From positions 121,850,552 through 121,914,551 of the forward strand of contig NC_133897.1 in NCBI RefSeq assembly GCF_964199755.1: DNA of 64,000 nucleotides. Reading direction: 5' to 3'. The stretch comes from Larus michahellis (taxonomy: Eukaryota > Chordata > Aves > Charadriiformes > Laridae). The notes below the pieces were generated by a model, which was given only the letters and a program-made list of their open reading frames with translations, was not told the origin of the DNA and did not search any database. This document shows positions 40,801 through 51,500 of the stretch, piece after piece. Both the position numbers and the translations under genes were made by a program. Positions within the stretch are counted from its first letter, which is position 1, and every line of letters starts with the position of its first letter.

Positions 40801-41736
40801 TTTAAATTTTTCAATCAAAATGTTGAAAAAACATGTCAATGGGGACAAAAGACACAGGTTCACTCTTTGTTGGTGCTATATTTATTTTGCAATAATCCCA
40901 TACTTCAGGACTAGTTGCCTTAGGGAAGGAAAATTCCAAGAAGGATTTTTTTTTTTCCTGTTAGGGCATTCATTTGGCTTCTACGTTTTTCTTTTCCAAC
41001 ATCTTCTGAAGCACCAGACATCACCTGTGCCTATGACTGAACTTAGCTAGGGTGGCCATTGCTCTACCAGATGTCTGGGTCACCTTTCCTGGCCTCTGGC
41101 TTGTGGTTACACTGACCAGTACCTTTAGGATTTTTCTCCTCAGTCAGACCAGGACAATGGAGGATAATTTGCCTCCTCTCTAATAGCATAGCCACCGCCA
41201 CGGAAATATCACTTACTAGGCTGGACTTAGCCACTTTCTAAGGCAGCGACTGGACGTTGGACATAAATGTGATCTTTCCAGCATCTTTTCTGGTCACTTT
41301 ATTGTTATGACTTTTGGTATTTTACTTCAGGCATTACGAGGATTCAGGATATGTTGTTCTATGGTTTGCAATGTTTAGAATTAACAATGATCATGTGAAT
41401 GCCAGGGCCTCAAAAAACAGTGTTCCTATCCATCTTTATATTCTTAATACTGAATAATTTTTTTTACTTAATATAAATCACAGGATAAAAACCTTTTAAT
41501 GATTTTACTCTGTGCTTTTTTTCCCTTTTTTATGAATATAGAGAAGTTCATCTGTGTCAGAAACAAACAACATATACAGTCAAGTCTCCTTACTCCATCA
41601 AATACAGCCAAATCTCTATAAACACACATAACATGAAGTCATACTTACCAAATACCATGTAACATATTCCAACAACAATATCAGCTGATTCTGTTATTTT
41701 GGACTGGAATGTTGAGTTCCCGAAAGACAGGCCCAT
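19268..41736 (-). CDS. OPN5L1: Opsin 5-like 1 (OPN5L1), five coding exons, 440 aa
   Basis: A retinal-binding G-protein-coupled receptor of the OPN5 (neuropsin) group. The exons listed separately join in one frame with no stop. Visible landmarks are: an N-glycosylation sequon (N7-S-T); helix-1 N37; helix-2 LAISDLG with D65; the disulfide pair C92/C169; Y95 where vertebrate visual opsins have counterion E113; E163 at the alternative counterion position 181; W251 in helix 6; Schiff-base lysine K282 in FAKSSTLYNP; and NPVIY at 288-292. Loop 2 reads GTACCIDW. The second cysteine (C170, bovine 188) is the residue that forms a covalent retinal adduct in OPN5L1, whereas OPN5 itself has Thr there; this decides the paralogue call. 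OPN5L1 is known as a reverse photoreceptor, active in the dark with all-trans retinal. The cytoplasmic tail is long (about 148 residues). D/ERY is replaced by VCC. OPN5L2 or another OPN5-group paralogue is the main alternative. Confidence 0.9.
20426..20530. repeat. A/C-rich low-complexity tract
   Basis: CAAA, CAACAA and CCA units make up a nearly G-free stretch inside the last OPN5L1 intron. It is a simple-sequence tract that reads T/G-rich in the direction of opsin transcription. Confidence 0.8.
32258..32330 (+). repeat. Possible ancient amniote SINE/LINE remnant
   Basis: The pattern GTCCAAGATCATACACAAAG, then TCTGAATCAGGAC, AATTGAAC and TCTCCCAGGCC follows the familiar order of an old amniote repeat family (CCAAGGTCACAC, GTCTGTGGCAGAGC, GAATTGAACCC, CTCCTGAGTCCC). 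It is heavily diverged; family assignment is not possible by eye. Confidence 0.35.
35390..35724 (-). CDS. OPN5L1: OPN5L1 coding exon 4 (helices 4-5, loop 2)
   Basis: It encodes residues 128-238 (plus the end of codon 127). Helix 4 is around LIACAWTYAAIFACSP. Extracellular loop 2 carries E163 and the CC pair C169-C170. Helix 5 spans SYTVVLFVFCFILPCGVIV, and the cytoplasmic stretch ends at ITVK. Q233 lies at bovine position 247, normally Glu or Asp. The acceptor is TCTTCCAG and the donor GTATTT (35389-35384), phase 0. Confidence 0.93.
36261..36388 (-). CDS. OPN5L1: OPN5L1 coding exon 3 (helix 3)
   Basis: It encodes the end of codon 84 to the start of codon 127 and begins WLYGKQICLFYAFCG. C92 is the helix-3 disulfide cysteine. 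Counting 24-26 residues on, as from bovine C110 to E134-R135-Y136, gives V116-C117-C118, so the D/ERY motif is absent; the next residues LKIC match the OPN5-group continuation. The acceptor is TTTGCCAG and the donor GTAAGC. The intron after it is about 0.5 kb. Confidence 0.92.
37994..38156 (-). CDS. OPN5L1: OPN5L1 coding exon 2 (helices 1-2)
   Basis: It encodes residues 30-84 (from the second base of codon 30) and begins ISSLCGNSILLYVSY. It contains helix 1 with the conserved GN and helix 2 with LAISDLG. The acceptor is CTCTGCAG and the donor GTTTGT (37993-37988), a non-consensus but usable site. The phase is 2, and the split arginine codon AG|G joins correctly to the RWLYG start of the next exon. 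The intron after it is about 1.6 kb. Confidence 0.9.
39891..39916. repeat. 13-bp tandem duplication
   Basis: Two exact adjacent copies of GATATCATAGTCA within OPN5L1 intron 1. Confidence 0.95.
41649..41736 (-). CDS. OPN5L1: OPN5L1 coding exon 1 (N-terminus and start of helix 1)
   Basis: It encodes residues 1-29 plus the first base of codon 30, starting MGLSFGNSTF. The donor GTAAGT lies at 41648-41643, giving a phase 1 intron of about 3.5 kb. The start was chosen because this ATG is the first after an in-frame TGA (41772-41770) and because its distance to helix 1 suits an OPN5-group protein. The ATG directly follows TTTTGTTTTTCAG, a good acceptor, so this is probably the second transcribed exon. 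A longer N-terminus from an upstream coding exon cannot be excluded. Confidence 0.82.
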
Positions 41737-41887
41737 CTGAAAAACAAAACAGGTCACAGCGTTAGAAACTCAGTATCCAAACAGGCACCTGTGAGCTCTC
41801 TGCAAGTCTATAAACTGCTTTGTGGGGAAAGAACAGGGATAATCTAATTTTATTTTGTTTTATGAATTAACAATTAATTTGCCTGAA

Positions 41888-42146
41888 TGGAGGAGCCAGG
41901 CTCTTTTCAGTGGTGCCCAGTGCTAGGACCACAGGCAATGGACACAAACTGAAACACAAGAGGTTCCCTCTGAACATCAGGAAACTTTTTCACTATGAGG
42001 GTGACCAAGCACAGGTCGATATGAAAAAAAAAACATCTTGACATGGTCCTGGGCAACTGGCTCCAGGTGACCCTGCTTGAGGGCGGGGGTTGGACCAGAA
42101 GACGGCCAGAAGTCCCTTCCAACCTCAACCGTTCTGTGATTCTGTG
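41888..42146 (+). mobile_element. CR1 LINE 3' end (plus strand)
   Basis: It contains the usual CR1 3' features in order: TGGACACAAACTGAAACACA, TGAACATCAGGAAACTTTTT, CTTCCAACCTCAACC, then the terminal octamer pair GTTCTGTG ATTCTGTG. It is 5'-truncated to about 260 bp. It sits about 150 bp upstream of the first OPN5L1 coding exon, in opposite orientation to the gene. Confidence 0.95.
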
Positions 42147-42401
42147 TAATTTACAGATGAACTTGCAGCCTATAACTGATGCAGGGGTAACCTGATTTCT
42201 GTTAATTGGAGAGACTTATCTGAATATAAGAATGTCACGACATTACAAATGCAATTGGTGAGCAAGGGTGCATAAAATTTTGGAAACTTAACTTGGCTCA
42301 ATAAGGTTTGTTCCAGAATATTACTTATCATCATTTTACAACAACCAGAGGAACCAAGGCAGGAAATATTAACAAGGAGGACAGAACCGCAAATATAAAT
42401 C

Positions 42402-42512
42402 TAAACCAACCAACCAACCAAACAAACAAAACCAAAAAAACCCCAAACCCACACACGCTTAAAAAAAAAAAACCACAAAACAAAAAACAACACCCACACC
42501 CCCCCCAAAAAA
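42402..42512. repeat. A/C-rich, G-free low-complexity tract
   Basis: It runs from (AACC)n and (AAAC)n units into A and C homopolymer runs, with a single G in about 110 bases. It lies 670 bp upstream of the first OPN5L1 coding exon. Confidence 0.9.
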
Positions 42513-45500
42513 GAGAAATGTAGGAAGAGCATCAGAATAACTATTAAATAGAGAAGAGAATGTATGAGATATATGTATGTATGCACTTAATTCTAAAACT
42601 TTTTTATACCATGTAACTTGTAACTTTAGGTAGGAGTGAGCCAAATAAATTCTCTTTCTTTCTACCTTCCACAAGCATTCCCATTTTATTTCCCATCCCT
42701 GTCCTCCACCTTTTTGAATCTGTCTTATTAGGTGTATTTGTAAACCTGTCTATAAAAATTTGTGCTTCTCCAGCCCAGGAATTAGCAAAGTATATGAAAG
42801 AGTAAAGGGCTGAATATAAATCAGCAGCCTTTTTTTTAGTGTATAACTCCTCTCAATTCCCTTAAACTGCAACAGATTGAACTTCCAAATTTCAGGAAGA
42901 GGTCATTACATTTGAAAGAGTCTGTATTTCAGGTATCCTATGTGTCAACTCTGAACATAACTAGAGATGTTAGTATAAAGTCTTCAGCAAGGAGACATAC
43001 TGTGTGACAAGTCAAGTCAATGGGTCATTGCTCAGCTTTTTCTAGCAAAGTCCTTTGTGAAGAGACTTACACTGATGGAAAAGACCTTCTGTCATCAGTC
43101 TTCCTGTTGGTCTGAGACACATATTGATGTAACTCAGAAAAATGCCAGCGTTACCACGTACTGTCCTCTGCCATTTCTGTATTCAAGGAACCTGCTATGG
43201 AACCAGCCCTGTGACAGAGTTCAGACCTTGCTGCCCACGCAGATGAGTGCAAGATGAAAGCAAGGACAGTAGCATCTGATGAAAATGCAATACACCTCCT
43301 AGAGCCAAACCCAGACATGTAGACTCTCTCACATATAGAGTTTAACACATATACAATTTAAGGGTAAAGACCTCAGGTGGAGCTGTCTTCTAGCACAGTC
43401 ACAAAGAAAGAAAGAAGTTTACCAAAGGCTAATCTGTTTGTTTGTTTGTTTTTCCTCCTCTCACAGATGCTGTTGTTGTATTGTCTTAACCAGTATTAGA
43501 CAGATTATCCAGAGCTCTTCTTGGCAAACTGAAGTTACCACAAAAACACAATGACAAAAGCTCAGCAAAATCCTCCAGATATATTCACAGGCCTTTGCCT
43601 TGGATAATGGTAAATACATTTCCACTGCCGGTCATTTCTCTCTTTCTCTTTGCTTCTATTGAGTTTCCTGTTGCGAAGGGAAAGCTCCTGTCTCCTGCAT
43701 GACCACTGTGGCCAGCAACAGGCTCCTGCTCCATCCCCACCACAACAGCAGCTCACAATGAAGCAGCGGCACAGCTTTACACATTTGGCCTGAGGGCAAC
43801 GTGTGAAATGTCAAAGGAAAAGTACCTGGAGAAATGAAGTCATCTTAGCAAACAGCTAAAGCTCCTGTGTTTTAGCTAACTGATGTGTATTCACATTAAA
43901 TAATGATCTTGTGGCTGCATTTCTATCTTTCAGTGTAATAAGGCAGAGTATCTAAATGCAGCTTGTCTGTCTTCCCTACAGCTTCCTATAAGCTGCTTAT
44001 TCTCCTGATGGTCCATCAGTTTTTTCTACATAAACCCCTCTTTCCTTAGGTGCTATAATCCAGGACACCTTCACTGAAACCAAAGGGGCTACATGTTTGT
44101 TCATCAGTGTTCTCTCCAGGAGGAATTTTAAGCATAACACTGATAATACTTATATTTTAATCCTTTTACCAATTTTTGCTCCATTCATTAAGTAGAAGCA
44201 GTAACAGCAAGTTTTCACATCAAAAGCCTCAGCTCTAGCATTTTCCTGGTGGCCAGTGCAGCAGCATGTGACTGCCCTCGAGAGACAGCAACAAACGCAG
44301 TGACAGGACATTCGTCTGCTTTTTCCCTGCGGCAATCTATTCACAACAAAAGGCTGAGCTCGTTTCAGATGTTAGTGTTCCATTTTCAGTGCTCTCTCCT
44401 ATCAAAAGCAAATTTCATATATGCTAAAAGGATAGACATTCCACCCTAGAAAATGCAGTCCTCCAGCTAGTCATGAGTCCCAGAAATCTACTTGAGCTTC
44501 TGATTTTCTAAAGCTGTCTGCTGTCTTGTCAGAGGTAAACTCTCTTGAGTTTCGTCCTTATGGTCTTGGGAATGAATTTTGGAGAATGAAATCCCATGCT
44601 GAGAAAAGGGGAGTTTTATTCCAAGTGCCCGGTGCTGGCCAGACTCAGGCAGAGGAGCATTTAAGCTACAACTTCCGTACTTCAAAAGAGTTGTTTAGGT
44701 ATGAAAAAAACGGGATAATATTCCCAATACATGCAGTGTCCCTCATCCAGAAAGCATCCAACTCTGCTCTTAGATTGGCTTTGATAAGAGTGGCCCCCAC
44801 TTTTCTGAGTGGATAAAAAAGCTCTCACTTAGAAATGTCAAGATGTTTTTTTGTGCTGCTGACAATATAGCCCTTGCTTGTCTCATTTACTTTACCCTTG
44901 TTCCAGTAATACCACAGTTTTCACCCACCACTGTAAATGAAAATCACTTCAAGGTTGCCATAGCCTATTTCTCTCTTTCTGTTACAGAAATGGTAGTCCC
45001 TTGAGCCCGCTCTACGCAGCTCCTCTCTGATGTGTCTCCAGCACCAGAGCTTGTGTAAGGCCAGTGTACCAGCACTGTGCTCTAAAAAGAATTGTAAGAG
45101 TAAGTGTTGCAGCCTTCCACGTGTTATCAAGGAAGTAAAAACAGATAAGGGAAGTGATGGTCAAGTGAAAATCACTCCATCCTTGGTGATAAAAAAGAAA
45201 TAAATGTCTCCATTAAACGACATTTCAATAATCACCTGAACAGTCAGTTCTAATAGTTCTTATTTGTAGTGTCTGGAAATCTACGTTTTTTCTAAGCACT
45301 GTAAATATTCCTTGCTATTCTTTTACAGTAATTTTTAAGTAAAATTGTGCCTTCTCAGGACCAGTGAAGCCATTTTAATCATGAATTCCCAAGCTGCTAA
45401 GTCTCCAGAAACCTGCCACCTGAGCAGTTTCCAAGCATCTACGCTTTTGCAGACGTTTGTAGTAATTTTAAAGTTAAGTAGAGTGATTAATTTTGCACTT

Positions 45501-48500
45501 CAGTAGTCAACTGAGTGAGTTACATAAAGAAGGGCTTTAAAAACAAACAGTATTTAATCAATTTATAATTTAAAAGCAAAGGCATCACTTTTAGAAAACA
45601 TGGATGAAGTCATCTTGAAGTAGGAACTACAATAGAAAAGAACTGCATGTTAATGTTTCAAAAACCACTTAACACTCTAACACACCATGCTGGCAAATGG
45701 CTACTGGTTTCACTGTTTGTTTGGGTTTTTTTCAACCAGGGTGATGAATTACATAGTGATAATTTTGAAAAATACTTCACCTGTGTTTACCTGTAAAATA
45801 TTTTATCTGAAAAATACTTTACCTGTATTTTTCTCACTCCTTCCCTCAACAGCTAGAAAAACTTGCCAACACACAAGAAACACATTTAAATTTAAATTTT
45901 TTAAAAAATACACAATTTATTTTAAAAATTTAAACTTTTGATAGTATGTTAATTACCATAAATCAGGTAACAACTAAGGTCTGGACATCTACTTTCAAGG
46001 TATCAGTTTCAATAAATTGGTTTAAAAGTCACAGTCTTAGTTAAATTATTGTCATTGTGAATATATGTCATAAATCTCCCATTTTCTCCCTTCAGACAGT
46101 CTTCTATTGATTTCAGTCCTTCCATCTTCCCCAAATAACATTTTCCCTAAGTATTCAGTGGTTTGCTATTTCCTTGCGCTGTCTATATTAGTTTACAAAG
46201 ACAGGTAGAAAAAAGCCTAGTAGGAAAAGTATGCAGCAGATGGAGAAGCAGGGTGGGAGGAGGTAAAACCAATAAATGAAGAGAGTCTGATAATTCAATA
46301 TTAAGTGTAAAATATTTGTGATAAGTGGATGATACTAGTGAGATCAACATATGATGAAAAGTAGAAAAATTTCCAAATGCACTTTCAGTAATAATTAGGT
46401 TTTTATCCTAAAAAAGCATTATGTTTAGTCCTATACAAAGCTTTTTTGAAATGTGTTCTGCACTCTTTTTCATTACCTGTATCCATTAAATGTAATAACA
46501 AAGACAAACTGCTATGCCTCAGTTTAAAAAATATCTCAGAAATCTTCCCTTTTTAAAAAAAAAATTACTTCTCAGTAACTCTGACCAAAAAAAAATTAAG
46601 CCAACGGAAGATACACACAGTAACTTTGACGATTTCATAGTGCATGAAAGATTCCTGAGATTAGGAGCACATAGAGGCCTTTAACAATAAACACGGGAAC
46701 TTTTTCTGCCATAGCCATGCTTGTGAAGACTTTGGAAGTCATAATACTAGCTACTGTAAAAATGTATTAGACCACAATCACTCGTTCACTTGTATGAGCA
46801 TTTCTACTCTCTCATTTTGTTCACTTCCATTGCCATTTCAGCCTGAAATCATAAAGTAAGCTGGCTCTGCACGCATGGATGCACTGAGGTTCTATCGTTG
46901 TTCAAATTTATGGAGAATTCTCTCGGAAATTAATTTGCTTTTTGCTCTGGTTATAGAAAGTCATATTTCTGGAGCACAGGACTGAAATCATGCTCATCTC
47001 CAACATCATGTCACTCCACCTTCTATAAATAGCAAATGCTGGAAGGACTAATTAGAAGTCAAAGAACATTGTGTCTTGTGTGCAGTAGTTTATCCATGAA
47101 TGTACAAGGGCTAGCTCTGCAAGAAAAAACAAGGATACATTTCAAAAGTTCTGAAATTACAAATCAATAAATTACCTTCAATTACTCTTCTTTCTTAAAA
47201 CGTTGAATGCCAGATAATATGCTTCTATGCCAACCACATTAAAAGCATCCACATGAATCAAGTACACTAAGATGAGAAAAGTTGTACAAAGAGAATTACA
47301 ACCTATGTCCTTCTGTCTCCTGTGACAGGAGAAATCACTAAGCCCCAGCGTAACAGTGCTGCTGCTTTTACACCACACCACGGAAAGGGAGAGCATCATG
47401 GAAGAGGGGACAAATTTAAGTAGATCTGTTAAATTTAGTAAATGAGAATAGAATAAAATAGGGAAAAAAAAAAAAAAAGAAAACAGAACAACCTGTTGTG
47501 TACATCACTATGACCAGAGTAATTATTTTGACATTTCCACCCCCAAAATCAAGATGAAAATCTTCCCACAAACTTCTCTATTCTAAGAAGTTATCCCAGT
47601 TATAAGAGACCTCATAAGAAACCTCTCATAAGAGACCTCTCAAAAGAGGTCATAGGAAGTCACACAAGATGATCACCATCTGATACAAGCTATTGGACTT
47701 GACAGAATTAAAGCAATCATCCAGGCTTGACCTAAAACACAAGGTCCAGCACAAGCCTTAGGAAGTCACTCAGAGGGTGAGCTGGGGAAGGAGGAGATGA
47801 TGCTTTGGTTTTGCCATTTATCTAGACCCAGTTTCCAATCACACCAACTTCCACATCAGCACAAAACGACCAATAATGTCACCCTTAACCTTTCCTTGAG
47901 AATTTAAATTGCGTGAACTCCAGAGGTTTAGGACAGAGGTTATTTCTCCTTCAGCAAACTGACTTCACTGACCTCAGTAGAAGATCTGGCACTCCAGGAT
48001 TTCGCCTTTCACCTTCTATGAAAGACCAATCCAATATCTAAAACTTGTTGAGATTAGCACCATCTCTTAGGAGTTTTGTGGCTACCAGCCTTTGTTTTCA
48101 ATATCCCTTATAATGCTGCTTTATTATTGACTTTAAAATTCGGATTTTCTTCAGGAGAAGAAATTTGACCAAAATCTTGAAAATTCAGAAAACCACAGAA
48201 TCTTTGATCTCTTACCTCTGCCAGGGTTATTGATGGATGTGAAGTACGTTTCAAAAAACAGTCTTCTGGAAATGCAGCGCTGTCTGCAGACCATTTAGGA
48301 ATTGATCCCATTGTGTTGGGGCATTCTGCTATTGCTTTCCAGACCTAAATACTTTCTGACCTTAATTTTCTTCCTGTACAAACAGCAGCCCAACTTGCAA
48401 AATTATTGGGCCTTCACTACCTGCTTCACATCTCCAATCTTCATGATATCTCAGCAGCTACTAAAGACCATGGAAGCATTTCCAGCTGATGAGAGCAGTG

Positions 48501-51500
48501 GGAGGAAGGGGCATAGATCATATTGACAGGCTGCTACCTGAACTCTTTTCATAAGAGGACCTGGGTGCCAAGGCTGCAGGTCACACTCTCCCCCAGTCAT
48601 GAAGAGGATAATGGCATGCCCAAAGGATGTATAGCTCCTGGTGTAGTTCTTCCCCAGCCTCATTATTTCTGCCTTGTAGTGACTCTATTTCTTTTCACAT
48701 GAGAGCAACAGAAGGGAACGCTAAGCTTAAATATGAATGTGATAACTTATCAAAATGGGCATTTAGAACCAAAATAAGATTAAAAATATACATCAGGCAC
48801 TCCACTAAGTTGCGCAGAGATTGTGCCATGCACCTCAAAATCTTCTTTTCTCACCGACCAAGCTCTGAAATAATTGGAAGTTGCAAAATATCATTATCTT
48901 CCATGCACATATCCCATCTTTTATAAAAGAGATTATTCTTAGCAATGCGCCTCTCTAACCCAGCCCTTAAAAGCCACATGTTCAGTGGCACCACATTGAA
49001 TTCTGCTTTCTGAATTGCACTATAATGTGACCACAACAGGAAAGTTCACTCCAAATTTAGTACATTGGAGATACAAGATCAAAAGCATCATCACTGCAGT
49101 GATGGATGAAGGTGTCCTTCCACCAACACCCATGGTCAAAACACCACTGTGTAGTGAACAACTTGGGCTCTTCATTTCATTTGACAAAAAGCTTCTCCGG
49201 GGGAGAAATTAGCAGATATTACAGTTTGATTAGGTTAAAATGTCATCAGAACATCAGGACCATGAAGTTCACAGAGTTACTCCTGCCCAACACTGGGGCA
49301 TCAGTCTCGCTGGACTATCTCAGTTAGTGCATTAAAACTGGACACCCCCATGCATAGCCTAGTCACTGATTTCAACCTCTCTTACACGCATTCAGACTAA
49401 AATCCTGATGTCTGAGGGGAGTGATGCCTAGCCTTTCTGCCTGAGCAGGGGACACAATTTCTACTGGCAAGGTGAGCTGCCTGCCACGATATTACTGAAT
49501 TCGTGTCAGATCTGATGGCTCCCAGGGGGTCAAATTTAAATGGATGTACATAATATATTCCCTTGCTTTCCAGAAAAACAGGTCTTATGCATATGGGATG
49601 TGCAGTGTGCACTCTCATTTCCTAGATATAGCCCTTTCCAGAGGATGAGGTAACTCTCAGCAAAGAAAATCATTATTTGTAGCACATCATTATTCATGCT
49701 ATAAACCTATTGCGTATACTAAAAGCTCTCGATTCAACTACTATAATTCAGTCACCTTCTAGTTAGAAAGCTGCAATTGTTCAAAGCAAAACATTCAGTA
49801 TTCAATTGTAAGACAAGGTTAGTAAAATAGAATCAAAATTTAATTATTGGGATGAGGGGAAAAAAACATACCACTGCTGTTTATATTCAGAACTTGGTTT
49901 CAGCTTTGACAACAAACTATTCCCACTGAGTACCTGCGAACACTCCTGAACAATATGAATAACACAAGTATTAATTTTAAGTGCAGAATATTTACAAAGA
50001 ACATAATTCAAACTGTACAGCTGCTTGAAAAATTTTGCATGGTTTAACTCCAAAATTTGTGTAATTTTGTTTCTATCTGATGAACGGAGGATTTATTTAA
50101 CCAATCAATAAAAAGAAAGTTAGAAATTCATAATACTCTACTGAACTTTATAACATGCCCTGCACTCATGACCAGGGATAGGTTTGTGAAAGCTGATCAG
50201 ATCACAGGTTGCAGTGGTGAAGATACAGCACAAAAGAATGACAATTCCAGCAGTAGCTTGCTAATTTTGTCCCTCAAGAGGTCATGAAGAAGATGATTTG
50301 CTATACTGCCATGTCTTCTGAGCTGAACCATCCTTCCAAAGTTTTAAAAATAAATTATCAGTGTATACAGCAGGAATGTTACTGCTTGCTAGAAAGAGAA
50401 CTGACTAATAACAAAGAACTGAAGGAGTGAAACAGAATTGATTCAGGTCCACAGGACAAAAAGTCTCATTAATCCTGATGGGGTCACAGGTATCCAGGGA
50501 ACAACTGGGTCCAACAGAATTTATTTCATCTCCAGCTAGTGAAATGTTTGTTATAATTCATTCAAATATACACTGCTACTGTTATCATTTTTGTTTTCAC
50601 CTAGCAAACCAGGCTACATTGGAAGAGAAACACGAAGCAAAGCTGATGAGAAATGTAACCTTATTACAATGGGCACAAAATCCAATCCTTAAACCCATTA
50701 CTTAGAGACATAAGAATTTTTATTTTATAAAAATATATTAAATGCTCTAGTTGACCTCAACACTCTTTCATTTTTTGTAAAACATGCATGGTTTTCCTAG
50801 TGTCCTGGTTAACAAACCAAAAAAACCCCAGGATATTACTTTAATGAAATATGTTTAATTTAATATCACTTGATATATTGCTTCAAGATTTGTTTCCATT
50901 ATTTTTTAAAGATTTGAAAGCTGCATGCTTTATTTTGTTGAAATTATTGAACAACTCAAAATATTTTCATCTGTTTTTTTTCTTTTTCCATCACTGAAAA
51001 ATTAAATGAAAAACCATTTATTAACAAAGACCTTACTTCAGTGCTGTGGTTCACGCAGGTTATCCATTATACTCCATGTAGTTTTATACTCTGGGGAAGA
51101 CTAGAAATTTGCAATTCGATTACTTGAAATGTCTCTTCCCTCCCTGCAAGAAGGGCTTGCAGTAGCAGTGGACTGCTGTTCATTACTGTCATTGCTCTAC
51201 AGCAGGCAGAAGAGTTGCCAATGTGTTTTGTGCAAGTGGTCCATGACTCTCAAATTCATTTCCCTATCGGTCTGCCAGCATCTCAACTGATTAGCTTCTT
51301 AGCAAGGTTGGGAGACATAGAGATGCATTTTGATTGCTTTCCTTTTCCTCCAGACGTTTATAGACTAGGCAGGTTAAACAAGAGGAGGTGCTGCTCATTC
51401 CGTCAAAATAGCTAATGTGATCAATCACTTATAGTACTAAGAAAAATCAAAGGAAATTACAGACACTTCCATAATATCGCATCGTCATAAGGATAGTAAA

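Noticed and set aside
50801..50812. TGTCCTGGTTAA, identical to the start of the solo LTR
   Set aside because: Similarity ends after about 10 bases and no matching terminus follows, so chance is enough.
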